Shown here in pieces: positions 41,349 to 53,533 of a DNA stretch of 64,000 nucleotides. The DNA lies in the NCBI RefSeq assembly GCF_031755915.1, contig NC_083389.1, positions 18,391,501 through 18,455,500 of the forward strand. The letters are read 5' to 3'. The stretch is from Ziziphus jujuba (lineage: Eukaryota; Streptophyta; Magnoliopsida; Rosales; Rhamnaceae). Position 1 is the first letter of the stretch; each line of letters starts with the position of its first letter. The translations under genes were made by a program, and so were the position numbers. The notes beneath the pieces are model-generated. The model saw only the letters and a list, made by a program, of their open reading frames with translations. It ran no database searches and was not told where the DNA came from.

Positions 41349-44300
41349 TGTCAGGACCCGTCCAAAATTCCTCATCGGAACCCTAGACAAACCCTGATCC
41401 CAGGGAAATCTTACCGGACGTTCCAATGGAAAATCCGGCAGAACCTCCCCTAAGGATTGGATTTACCACAAATTTCCTGCACTGAAAACACACTTCTATA
41501 TACATCCCCTTATTCCTCCCACATTACTACAATTTAATTCCACAAATTTACAGCACTCCAAATGAATAACAGTAAATCAGTGCATAATTAATAACTAAAT
41601 GTCCAATACAGTATACAGAGCATTATACAAATAAACATGGAATTAATACAATGTCAGATAAAGAAGCAATACCAGATGAAGAGGAAAAAGGGAAGAAATG
41701 CTTCTTGGACTTTCGGCAATGAACTGAGACGTCGAGCTCGCCCCGGACGATCAACGTCTCCCAATCCTTGTACCTAGGGGAACGGAATTTAGAAATATGA
41801 GGTACTAATCATCTCAGTGAGTGACCCTATCTACTGTATAATTATAAAGCAATGATAATTATAGTACATTTGATTAATTGAGAATAAATAAGTAAATAAA
41901 TAATAATTAATTGAAAATAATATTTTCTCTCAAAACCCTCACGATTCACTCGGTTAGAAAAGTTTCCATTTTAAAATATTTTCCCAAAACCCAATCTTTT
42001 ATGCCCCGAAAATCAAGGAATAATTAATCAAATGACTTTCAAATAAAATATAAGAATTTAAAGATCCAGATTTATAATGGAAATATAGAATAAGACATCA
42101 TTCGATACCATAATTAAAATCATAATTAAACTTCTATTAAAGAAATTTGGCATAAGAACAAGAATAGGCCCAATATATAAATTATAAAATTTATTAATTA
42201 AATCAATGAAATAATCAAAGAAACATTTTAAATCAATTTAAACATCGATATAAAACAAATAATAAAAATATAATAGAATTTATTTTAAAATACCAATCGA
42301 TTTGAATGATAAAATCAAGGCAAATAACTTTTAAACATTAATGAGAATAGGTAATAAAATCACGATATCAATTTCATAAAATTTGTGTAAAGCTTTAAAT
42401 TTAAATAAATAATAAAAACAACATTAAATACATTCCAATTTAAATACTGCTTTAAAACTTTAGGAATTGAAATTTATATGAGAAAAATAATTACTTGACG
42501 CACCACACTATATACCAGTGATGTCCTATGATACCCAGCGTACCGAGCACCGTAACGAGAGGTTAAAGAGAGAAACTTGCATACGGTCGCTTCGGCGTCC
42601 CAACAGCGCCGCTGCTTAAATTGTCATCCCGGCCACGGAGGGGGACAGCTTATGGCCAATATCAAACTTGCCTACCCTCGGTCCAATGGCAACTCACGGG
42701 AGATATTATAACTTGCGCGCTAATCATATCCACATATACAGTACAGAACACCAGTACTGTATGAGTGCGTCTATAAAGAATAACCAAATTTATTATTAAA
42801 ATACCCAAATTTTTCCAAAATTTACCATGGGAATTACACCATTTTTCAAACTTAACCTCCCACATTTTTCTTTAATAACACTAGCATAAACCCATCAATA
42901 ATATATAAATAATTTTTTTTTCCCAAATCATAAAATCAATTAAATAATATTCTAAGGGCATAATTATATAATTTGAAACCACCAAACATAAACCAATAAT
43001 TTCCTTCAAATATTAAAAATCAAATCATGTCCAAAAATAATATTAAAATCGAAATACAATTAATTAAATGAAAACACATTGTTCATGCGTAATAAATACA
43101 ATTAAATCACAGTAATAATAATCAAGAATTCCTTAATAAACCAAATTTTCATTTAGCATCAATATGCATATATATATATATATATAATTTTTACCACAAT
43201 TATACTTAAATTCCACCACATGAGCATACTTCTAAATATCAAATACATAAAACATATTTATCAAATATTTAATTATAAAATATTCCAACAATGAAATTTG
43301 ATAATAATTGCCAAAATCTCAAATTTCTTAAAACCAAAATATTTTATAATGCACAAATATTTAATTCCAATCAATTTTGGCATCAAAATTCCAAATATAA
43401 TTTTACTAAATATTCAACACATCAAATATATTTTCAAATAACCAATTAACACAAAATATATATATTTTAACATCCCAAAATAATTTTGAAGGTGGGTCAC
43501 TCACCTCGAGCATGCAATTAACCCAAGATCCTCCAGGGGATCAATTTCACGACGCACATGTGCTCCTAGAACAACCACATTACATATCTCAAATAAATTA
43601 ATATTTGATTCAGGGTAAATAATACCCCATACCGGGGGGTTTAACACAAACGTTAACCAAAATTGACGAATAATATACTGAATCGAAGCTTGTGGAACGA
43701 GGATCGCATTATCGGCCTCCATTGACCCCAATTCCACCCGTGATGGTCGGAATTTGCCCGGGAAGTACCGGCCGAACTTCACCTTCTCATAACTCAGGAA
43801 CTACTTCGAATTTAAACGATTGGAGACCATATTTGAACTCAAAGGACCTAAAATAGGGGAAAATGGGTGGCAATTCGGACTGGGCTGGCCGGAAACGCTG
43901 AGAATCGTCGGAAAAATAAAGTGAACCGCCGCCGGCTTCAACTGCCGATCTTGGCGCGTCGCTTACTGGCTGGCTGCCAAACTTGGCCCCTGAGCTTGCC
44001 AACTGCTGGGCTTCACCGGTGGCCAGCGCGTGTGGCCATCCGGTGGCCGGAAAAGGTGCAGCAGGGAGAGAGATATATCGGCGGGAAGGAGAAAATGAAG
44101 AAAGAAGGAGAAGAAGGAAGAAGAAGAAGAAAGAAGAAGGGGCCCATGGGCCTTTTTTCCCACGTGGGGAAAAGGAAAAAAAAGAAAAAAAGAAAAGAAA
44201 AAGAAAGAAAAAAATAAAAAGAAAATAAAAGAAATAATTAAATAATATTAAAATAATATTATTGTATAGAATAATAATAAAATAATATGGTATTTAATCA

Positions 44301-44798
44301 TCGTTGACATGTGGCATCTCACCATTATGACACATGGCACCCTTTATTATGTCACACATGGCACACTGTTCACATAGTTAAAAATAATATTAAAATAATA
44401 CTGTATTTGAAAAATTTTGCAGATCCATAACTTTCAAACCACATGTCCAAATCGGACGTACCGCTAGTCTATGAACTCGTATCGACGAGTACTTCACAAT
44501 CATGCATGAGTCAAAACTCAACTTTGCATGAACAAAAAGTCAACTCCGGCACCCCTTGGATAGTTTGGACCTCAACTTGTTTTACTCATAACTTTCAAAT
44601 CATAGCTCCGTTTTCAACGTGCTACTAGTCTCTGGACTCGTGACAATGTGTACTTCGTAACGGGGCCTCGGTCAATGTGAAATTCTATCCGGAGCAAAAA
44701 GTCAACATTTGATCCCTCCTCGATCAACAACGGTCAAACCCTGTCAACCTTGGTCAAATTTGAGAAATTTTCGGTGTAATTTGGGATAGGGTGTTACA
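41349..44798 (-). mobile_element. Element H 5' LTR
   Basis: 3450 bp, near-identical partner of 35280-38654. It carries a ~70-bp stretch around 43858-43925 (TGGCAATTCGGACTGGGCTG onward) missing from the other LTR, and slightly longer poly-purine sequence near 44087-44230. Confidence 0.93.
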
Positions 44799-44838
44799 AA
44801 TGGTGCCTTGGAAATTTTTCCTGGATCCACCGCTTTTT

Positions 44839-45182
44839 GGATAAATACTGACATTTTTGTAAACAGTGCACTTGATTATTAGTGCACTTGAATATTTTGA
44901 TTAATAGTGCACCTGAATATTACAGCACTTTAAATGCATTGCCTCAAAAGCATAAAAGGAAATTACATTTGATTACACAAAAGCAATAAATGTGGCTGAG
45001 CATAGTATTCTTTGCATAAAATATTCCACTCTTTATTATGAACTTCTTCCGGTTTCGCATGTTGTGGTAAGTTGGATAGTATTCTTTCTGACCTTGTCTC
45101 ATAGAAGATGCTGATATCACGCCTGCAAGCAGACCAAATATGCAGAAAGTGAACAACCTTGCCACATATGCCTGACACACTT
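44839..45182 (-). pseudogene. 3' flank of a third RLP copy, proximal part
   Basis: It matches 30215-30565: TTTAAATGCATTGCCTCAAAAG, GAAATTACATTT, ATAGTATTCTTTCTGA, AGCAGACCAAATATGCAGAA, CTTGCCACATATG. A minus-strand frame (45180-44944) reads FCIFGLLAG and QKEYYPTYHNM. The RLP body that should lie at higher coordinates is replaced by the hairpin-repeat element. Confidence 0.7.
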
Positions 45183-45339
45183 ACATAAAGTGGTCAATAT
45201 GATCCCCCAGAACCAAAATAAAAAATAAAAAACACTGAATGACGAAAAAGGGAAAAAGAAAGGTGAATATTAAACTGTGCAGCTCCAATTATCAGTACAT
45301 TGCAAGAATCGCAATGATAGACGAATCAATTAATGCGTA

Positions 45340-48300
45340 CCACAAAATAAAAATTGATGTTTTATGAAGCGTCGCCTAATGTCCTATCTCTAAAACCATA
45401 AGATAACACGTGACGCATTAATAGTGTCGCCTAATCTTAAAGAAAAGCCAACGTTGTACAAAACAATGTGTCACAAAAAGTTTAAAGAAAAAGCGATGCT
45501 ATAAAAACTTGTTGCCTATTTTTTAAGTTTTTAGCGACAATTTATTAAAGCATCGCTAAATATATTTTGCTAAAATGTCATTAAAAAGGCAGCCAATGAA
45601 AAGAGACACCTCTCAAAAGCATTGCTAAAGGTGAACAAAATTATCACCCATTTTTTAGGTGACGTTTCTATTGTAATGCATCACCGTTTTGTTTTGTTTT
45701 TTTTTTTTTTTTTTAAATTTTGCTTATTTTAATTTTGTGAAAATTGATTAAAATAGTAAAAATACAAAAAAATTAAAACTAGCTTCATCCAAAATAATTA
45801 GAACACAAAAATTTAAAATAAACATTTTCATAACAAAATAATTATCAAATAAATTAATTATTATCTCATGAAATATTATTACAATTTGGTAAACTATTAT
45901 ATATGCAAAAGTAAAAGCAATATTAATTAAACTTCCATGAATGCATACTCATTGAGATGGAAGTTGACATTCTCTTGTTGATTATCTTACACTCTCATAC
46001 TGCATACGAAAAAATTATGTTAAAAAATTATTAACACTTATGCAAAATAAATAAATATTATCCATTAAAAAGTAATTTAGTAAATGAAAAATTAAAAATT
46101 ACCATCATTCTTAAGATTTGGCGAGACACATATCTCCTAAAAATGGAAAACTCATAATGAAGCAAAACAAAAAATTAATTAAATGAATAATATTAAATGT
46201 CATAAATTACTTAAACATAAGTTAATAAATCTACGTTTGATGTTCTATCTTTTGTTATCCACGATTTATCCATTTTCCTATCAATCTAAGAAAAAACAAT
46301 GTTAAAGCAATATCACAAACAAAATATCTACGAAAGCAAGATTAAGAAAACCCACTGGTTAAAGTTGAAAAACGACTCATGACCCAAGCTTTTCCACCAT
46401 CTTATACAATACAACAAACGGCAAGCAAAACCCCACAAACCTGCGGCAACAAAGGGAAGAAGAAACCTAGCGAACCTAACCTGCAATTAAAATGAAAAAA
46501 GAAGAAACTCACCACATATCACCGCCAACCACAAAGAAAAAAGAAACTCACCTAAATGATGGAGATGAAGAAAGAAGAAACCTAGCTAACCACGAGGGCG
46601 ACACAGAGAAACCCAGCTTTCAAACGACAATGTAGGCAAATGAAAGGTGAAACCCGAAATATCCCACTCTTCAAGTCTCTTTTAAATTGCTCCCAAATCT
46701 AACATCTATTCGATAGTGCACTTGATGGAGTTTTAAAAAATAAAAGGGATTCAAAGAAAAGGTGCCAAAATTTTTCAGAAAGAAGCGTCGCTTGTTCCAT
46801 GTTTTATTTTTTTGTTCTTTATTTTGAAGGACCAAACGACTCATTCAAAGAAAAAAGCATCGCTAGATTTTTTTATTTTTTCCTCTTTAATTAGTTATTA
46901 ATTTTTTATTTTTTTTTCAAGTATAGTTTATTTGCTTTTAAAACATGCAAGTCTCTTAAATTGTTTCTTTTTTCTTAAATTAAGGGAACAGACGATGCAT
47001 TTACAGCTAAAAGCATTGCTTGTTGCTTCAATTTCATTTTTTTTCTTTAATTAGTTTTTTATTGTTCATCTATAAATAAAGACTTAAAATATTTCTTAAA
47101 AATATGAAGCAAAATTACTAAAATGGTTGTATAATTTTTTTGTTTTTCAAGTACAGCTTATATGAAGCAAAATTATTAAAGTGGTTGCATAATTTTTTTG
47201 TTTTCCAAGTACAGTTTATTTGCTTTAAAAACTTATAAATTTTCTTAAAAATTTTTTTTAAGAAAGGGAACAAGCAACGCATTTACAACCAAAAGCGTCG
47301 CCTATTACATGTTTTATTTTTCTTGTTCTTTAATTTGAAGAAATAGGTTACGCATTAAATGCAAAAAGAGTCACCAGATACTTTTTATTTTTTAATCTTT
47401 TATTATTCATTAATTTTTTTTTTCAAATACAGTTTATTTGCTTTTAAAATTTGCATGTCTCTTAAAATGTTCTGTTTTCAAAAAAAAATGAAAGGAATAG
47501 GAGACACATTTACAACTAGAAGCGTCACCCGTTCTTTCAATTTCATTTTTTTAATTAGTTTTTTATTTTTCATTAGCAAATAAACACTAAAAAATATTTT
47601 GTAAAAATGTGAAGCAAAATTAATAAGATGGCTGTTTATTTTTTTGTTTTTCAAGTACACCTTAAATTGTTTTTTTTTAAAAAAAAATTTGAGGGAACAG
47701 GCGATGCATTTTTAGCAAAAATTATCGCCTATTCATAAATAGTGGGAACAAGTGACTCATTTTGATTAAAAAAGCATCGCCTGTTCCATCTTTTTATTTT
47801 TTCTTTATCTTTTTTAATTAGTTTTTTACTGTTTATCTACAAATATATTCACGTAGCAATCCAATGAAAATAAATTTCATTGATCTAAAAACAGAAAATA
47901 GTTTTGATAATGTTGTTCGCAATTATTCACATATAGATGTATACACGAAACATAAATATCTTAAGACCTAATTTGAGATAGGATACTGAATGTAGATTTC
48001 TAATTTAAGAAGGACTTATTGACCAATTTCTCTACATAAGTATGTTTAGTGAGCTGAACTTTCAGGTGTTTGTATTTCAATGATAGTTTATTTGCTTTTA
48101 AAATTTTTCAAATCTATTAAATTAATATTTTTTATTTGAAGGAACAGGCGATGCAGTTATAGCAAAACGCATCGCCAGTTCATTTTTTTTCTTTAGTTAG
48201 TTATTAATTTTTTTTATATGTTTTCAAGTACAGTTTATTTGCTTTTCAAAATTTGCAAATAAATTAATTAGTTTTTTATTGTTCATATACAAATAAACAC

Positions 48301-49275
48301 TGAAAATATTTCTTAAAAATGTGAAGTAAAATTACTAAGACGGCTGTTTAATTTTAAAATAATGAAATTATTATATGAGTTAATATATAATTTATTTGAA
48401 ACATTAGTTTGTTATGTAAATATTTATTTGAATTTTATTGTATATATAATTATTTTGTATGAATCTAGCTATAAAACAATCCTAATTTGACAAAAATAAA
48501 AAAACATTCAAATTAAAAAAAAAATTGAAAAAGACAAAGTACAAATAAATGGTCGAAGTTTTGGATGTTAAAAGCGACGCCTAATGCTTATTATTTTGTC
48601 AAATTTTTAATAATGCAAATTAAAATACAAATAAATTAAATAAAAAATAGATTATTTTACTTCATATTGTTAATTAATATATTTAATTAATATTTTAGTA
48701 TATTTGATTCATATTTTTGTTAACTATCTATTAAAATTTTAAAAATAATTAAATTTATCACATTTTTTTCCTATCTATTAACTATGTATTAACTATTTAT
48801 TAAATTATTAATTTAAATTAATAAAAGTATTATATGAGATAATATTTCATTTATTTGAAAAACATTAGTTTCTTTGCAAATATTTATTTGAATTTGATTG
48901 TCTATTAATTATTTTGCATGAATTTATCTATCAAATAATCCTAATTTGACAAAACTAAAAAGTAATTTTAAATTGGAAAAAGAAAAATCAAAAGGTGACA
49001 CTTTTTTAATAAAAGCATCCCTAAATATGTAAATAAGCAATGCTTTTCAGAAAAAGTATCGTAAGATGTTGGAATAGGCAACGGTTTTTCGGTTTTCCAA
49101 ACCGTTGCTAAATGTTAAGAGAGTAATAGTGTTCAAAAGCGTCACTAAATGTTAAGGGAGCATATTTTTAAAATAGCATCACTAAATGTTAGAATAGGCA
49201 ATGTTTTTTTTAAAACAGCGTCGTTAAATGCATTAAAAGGCGATGCTTTTTTAAAAAAGCATCTCCTATTATTTT
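45340..49275. mobile_element. DNA-transposon-like region with GCGACGC hairpin repeats (CACTA-like?)
   Basis: Both ends are packed with short inverted motifs of the type GCGTCGCCTAAT / AAAAGCGTCGCTAAATG (45355-45690 and 48985-49265). These resemble the subterminal repeats of non-autonomous plant CACTA elements. The interior (46370-46690) looks like a non-coding exon region on the minus strand with GGTGAGTTTC donor-like sites. I found no CACTA termini, no target duplication and no transposase, so the class is uncertain. Confidence 0.5.
46740..48260. repeat. Tandem array of ~0.5-kb units, each with GGCGATGC...GCATCGCC hairpins
   Basis: The line CAAGTACAGTTTATTTGCTTTTAAAA recurs in close form at about 46918, 47206, 47425 and 48222, and GTTCCATGTTTTATTTTT-like lines near 46793 and 47310. 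Each unit holds GGGAACAGGCGATGCATTTACAGC followed by AAAAGCGTCGCCTGTTCC-like sequence, an imperfect stem-loop (46984-47025, 47265-47310, 47505-47540, 47694-47735, 48145-48185). Confidence 0.7.
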
Positions 49276-49560
49276 TTTAACATAAAAAAGTTTTTTTAAA
49301 TAATTTTTCTAGTCTTTAATAACACAATTATTAAGAAAAAATCTCTTAAAAATAATTTTTATTTAAAAATTTATTTTTATAAGGATAATTAATTGATATA
49401 TTATTAATTATCTAAAGCCCTAATTTTATATCCTTTGTACCATGCTAATTCACTAACAACTTTTTCCCCAATTTATATATATATATATATATATTTGTTG
49501 ATTTCAGTATCTATATATATTTCAATATTTTAAATACTAGTAGTTTGTAAACCAAAATCC

Positions 49561-50450
49561 TTATTGTGATTGTCAAATACTTTTGAAGATCTAGAAGTAA
49601 TAGGTAACTACTAAGTTGAAAACTTGTTGGGCTACTTGATCAACAGTACTTTTAGAGGTATTTTGAAGACTATCAATAGATACTAGATCAAAATTAGTTT
49701 TTCCAACAAAAGTATAAACAAGTGTTGGTTTAACTGAAACATTTCTTAATAAAACAAGTGGAGCATTAAAATAATTGGCTACAACATTTCTATTTGTAGT
49801 CTTGGATGAGAAAAAACCATTTCGAAAAGGAAAATCTATTTCATTAAAGTTGACACTTCTTGAAATGTAGACTCTTCTATATTTGTCTAAACATTTGTAA
49901 CCCTTGTTACTATCACTATAGCCAATGAAAACACACTTCAAAGTATGGATATCAAACTTGTGTTTATTGTATGCTTTGAGTAGAGGAAAACATGCACATC
50001 CAAATCACTTAAAAAACTCATAATTAATCTGGTACTTTATCAAATAACACTTGATATGGACTTTTGTAATCCAAAACCGAAGAAGGCAACATGTTAATTA
50101 GATATATAGCTGCACTAAAATCTTCCCACCAATATGTTAAAAGCATATGAGCTTCAGAGAGTAATCAAAAACATATCTCAACTATGTGTCTGTGTTTTCT
50201 TTCTACTCTTCCATTTTGCTATTATGTTTAAGGACATGAGTGTTTGAATTGAATTCCAAGACTTTGTGGGTAAGGCAGTAAAACTTCTATATTCTCCCCC
50301 ATAATCAGAAAACAAGCACTTTATCTTTGCATTGAACATTCTCTCAATCATGGTCTGAAACTGTTTGAAAACCCCATGAGCTTCAGACTTTTCTACCCTT
50401 AAAAATTTGGTCCAACCTACTCTATAATTTGATCTTTTAAAATACAAAGT
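49561..50450 (-). pseudogene. Copia remnant F: integrase core and C-terminal part
   Basis: The minus strand from 50450 reads EKSEAHGVFKQFQTMIERMF and IKCLFSDYGGEYRSF, the copia integrase core with a second Asp inside SDYGGEY. In another frame it reads MKCVFIGYSDSNKGYKCLDK and RRVYISRSVNFNEIDFPF (49941-49840), the KCVFLGY signature downstream of integrase. No RT or LTR is attached. It is a truncated, frameshifted fragment of a copia element different in position from E. Confidence 0.8.
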
Positions 50451-51157
50451 AGGTTTGGCTCTCTAAATTTAAAAAGTCAAATATACTCTCTATATTTAAT
50501 ATTATATTAATATAATTTAATATTAGTCAAATTCCTAGGCCACTATATTATATTATTATATTTAAATTACTATTAATTGCTTTTTTCCATTGGCTTGATT
50601 ACTTAAATAATTGAATATATTTGAAAATCTTCAAGATACATTGGCAGTTTGTTGGCCCTATAAATTTTTAATATATTTTTTTTTCCTTCTCAACTCAATG
50701 GTCATAATTGACATATTGTACACTAGTCTCTATATATTGATGCTCATATAGTTTTTGTTTTCTAAAACACATGGATTTTCAAGCTGATAACCATGGAAAT
50801 CTGTATTTAGATTCCAACGACACCCCACAATTTTCAATCCAACCTCCCAACTCTTATGATCAATATTCTTGTTCAATACTCCAAATTTTCAAATGTGTAC
50901 TCCATCATAATAAAGCAAACGAACTTGTCCTATACCAAGAAAAAAAAATAAAAAAAAAAGCAAATGAACCCGATGTTAAACTAAAAGAAGAAATGGCATC
51001 AATTTAACTAGTTCAGTAAAAGCCATATTTGAGAGTGATAAGATTAAAATAAAGCAAACAAACCTAAATTTATGAAAAAAATAAATAAATAAACGAACGT
51101 AGTATGCTAAACTGAAAGAAGATTTGGTTGGATCTACGAAGAAAAATGAAGGAAAAT
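50451..51157. other. A+T-rich DNA without a supported gene
   Basis: The only frame of note (50771-51007, plus, 78 residues, starting MDFQADNHGNLYLDSND) has a Lys-rich tail from A runs and no recognisable domain. I do not call it a gene. Confidence 0.5.
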
Positions 51158-52379
51158 TGTTGGAATCATATAGCGGAAGCCAGGACCGCATAGTTGAATG
51201 AAGTATGTGATAGATATTTTGCATCACCCATTACTAGCCTCTTTGTAGTGTAAAAAAACTCTTCTTGAATCCAAAGAACTTTACAAACTATTTTCTTTGT
51301 GACAGATCTATGTTTGGGGGCACTTGATCACAAAAGAAATGAAAAGGCTACTTTGAAAAGCCATTGAAGTCTCATAGTTTTTGTTTCTTTTCTCAAGATA
51401 TTTGATTTTCTTACTAAAATTCTCAATCTTTGAAAATAGTATGCAAAAACTATTTTTTTTTCTAGAGGCTGGAAGACAATATATTTATAAATTGCTAACC
51501 TTATTCTTTTAGGATTTAATAATCACCTTGAGCCCAACTAATAGGGTTTTTATTATATCTTAGTTAAACGAGTTCTATAACTTAATAAGCTAGTTTAAAG
51601 AACCAATGGCCTATCATTAATTAAAGCTCCTAATCAATGGATTCACTTGCTCCAAGAGAATAAATTCAACAATTTACCACTTGCTCTGGAGCCAGTTTTG
51701 GACTTTGACCCAATTCGATGCAACTTCACTAAAAACCTAGATTTGAACTCCAAGATTAATAATGTTAATATTAAATGTATTTTTTCTTTATAAAATATCA
51801 ATAATTATTGATAATATTTTTGTTTATCAATTATTTATTTATTCTCTTGATTTAACAATTTTTCTAACAAATCCAATGCATTGGCTAATGACTTTCAATA
51901 TCCGAGTAGCGAATACATCAAGAAAATATTTCATACAAATTCCATTATGTGTATTTTATAAATACTTGGAAATAAATAACCATAATTTCCAAATTATCTA
52001 GATATTTTCCATTTACAATAGACTTCACTTATTGATAACTTATAAAACTATAGTCACTTAATCACCTGTTTATAACACCTATTTATAACATACTCAAGAT
52101 TGAGAAAAATAATATATCCAATATTACTTGAGACTTAACCCCTTTTCACAGAAATTTATCCTTAATTAAATCTCATACAATCCTCTTAGAATGATCATAA
52201 TTCATTCCAATATTTTATAATAACCAAAAAAGATTATTTCATGAAATATTGCAGTCAAAATAATGTACCGAGCTTTATTTATCAACTGTGAGACAATTTA
52301 TGAATTATGAGAACCTATGATCATGTCTTCTATGGACTTATCCATATGATCACATATTACATAATTAATCTGGACCTTA

Positions 52380-52384
52380 GCTGT
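52380..52384. repeat. Target-site duplication GCTGT (other copy GATGT), element D
   Basis: GCTGT precedes the D 5' LTR; GATGT (60375-60379) follows the 3' LTR. One base differs. Confidence 0.6.
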
Positions 52385-53518
52385 TGATGAGAATCTGCCC
52401 GTACCCACACAACTGACAACCCACTGGGGTGCAAATCCAATACAATTGAAGATCGGGCCAATCACTAGGGCACAAGCAAAGATATTTAAGGAAAACCTGG
52501 ATGTCTTTATATAGGGAGATATCAATTCTCAAAAGATCTTGTCAATTCCTGAAGATTCAAAGCCTATTTTAAGCATCCAAGTGGTGAAGGTCGATATGGA
52601 CCCGGATAGCTGTTTTAGTGCATTTTTGGATTCCGGGCAACAAGGAATGGATCCAACACTTCATGCATTGAATGAATATCACTAAGAGATCATGGAATCA
52701 AGTCAAGGCAGAAGCAAAAGCAATCAAAGAAGGCATTTGCGAATAGGAGGAGTTTTTGGCCAAAATTGGTATTTTTGTTGCTGGCTTTATTGTATTTTGT
52801 TTATTTGGCATTTTTCTCTTAGTTCCAATTAAGGGAAATGTATGAGGATCATAAATAATCTTATTTGAATCTTACATGGCCTATGGGAGCTAATTTGGAG
52901 TATTTACAAGCTGAAAATTGATCAAAGATACCTTAGTGGTCAAACTCGTCAACTAGTTTTCTAATTTGAGTTTGGCTTTTTGTTTTAGGAAATTAGTCTT
53001 TTATTTGGTTTTTATTTATTTATTTGCTGGAAAAATTAAATTAGGAAAGTTATTATTTTATTATTTCAATTGTAAATTAATTAATTCCTAATTCAAAATA
53101 GAGGAATTAATTAATCAAATTAAAATTAGGAAAGGGAAGGAATTTCAGCCACATAAGGAAATTGACATTGCTTGGTCGATTTTGTCTTAACTTTTTAGGA
53201 TTTATTATTTTGTGACTTTAGCCTATTTAAGGGCTTATTTTTCAAGGAGAACATACCTTCAATAATATTCAGAAAATTAATTGTGAGATAGAATTCTCTT
53301 AGTTCTCCTTGAACACCTAAAATACCATTAAAGAGTGAGTGTTTTGGTTTTGACTTATCAATAAGGCTTCCATAACCTATTGTGGCGTCCTCATTATACC
53401 AAGGTCTCTAATCACATGTTGGTTAGGGGTTAAGGTTTTTCCATAAGAACTTGAACTTAATTGAGATCCGGACTAATATAATATGGGTTTAGGCACAAGT
53501 CGACCTAGGTTCTTATCA
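52385..53518 (+). mobile_element. Element D 5' LTR
   Basis: 1134 bp, TGATGAGAATCTGCC...GTTCTTATCA. It contains the LTR-encoded pol tail (IGPITRAQAKIFKENLD, SIQVVKVDMDP, FLDSGQQGMDP). Confidence 0.93.
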
Positions 53519-53520
53519 TT

Positions 53521-53533
53521 TGGTATCAGAGCC
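53521..53533 (+). promoter_or_regulatory. Element D primer-binding site (initiator tRNA-Met)
   Basis: A perfect TGGTATCAGAGCC two bases after the LTR. Confidence 0.95.

Larger units (their letters stand above)
35280..44798 (-). mobile_element. Element H: complete Tekay/Del-like Ty3/gypsy retrotransposon, minus strand
   Basis: It is 9.5 kb with two LTRs of about 3.4 kb that start TGTAACACCC and end GGACA or TGACA on the minus strand. It has an initiator-tRNA-Met primer site, a polypurine tract and an AATGG target duplication. The internal part is only 2.7 kb and holds degenerate RT and integrase remnants, so H is non-autonomous. The LTRs are nearly identical over long stretches (for example 35930-36230 against 42000-42300), which points to a fairly recent insertion, unlike the A-D family. 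It must have moved with enzymes supplied by a relative. Confidence 0.93.
34474..44838. mobile_element. Small hAT-like non-autonomous element, split by element H
   Basis: The left end CGGCGGATCTACATGG and the right end (minus sense GCGGTGGATCCAGG) form imperfect terminal inverted repeats of the kind ending in GGCGGATC. They are flanked by AGATAAAT (34466-34473) and GGATAAAT (44839-44846), an 8-bp duplication with one mismatch. Without element H it is about 840 bp and has no transposase. The empty site can be seen at 30215-30230 (GCTTTAGATACACATACTGAC). The superfamily is inferred from end sequence and duplication length. Confidence 0.5.

Noticed and set aside
45340..49275. CRISPR-like array
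   Set aside because: Repeat units are long, diverged and hairpin-bearing in a plant nuclear context, without unique spacers of constant length or any cas gene.
50771..51007. 78-residue frame starting MDFQADNHGN
   Set aside because: No recognisable domain, Lys-rich tail from A runs, and no sign of conservation; too weak to call a gene.
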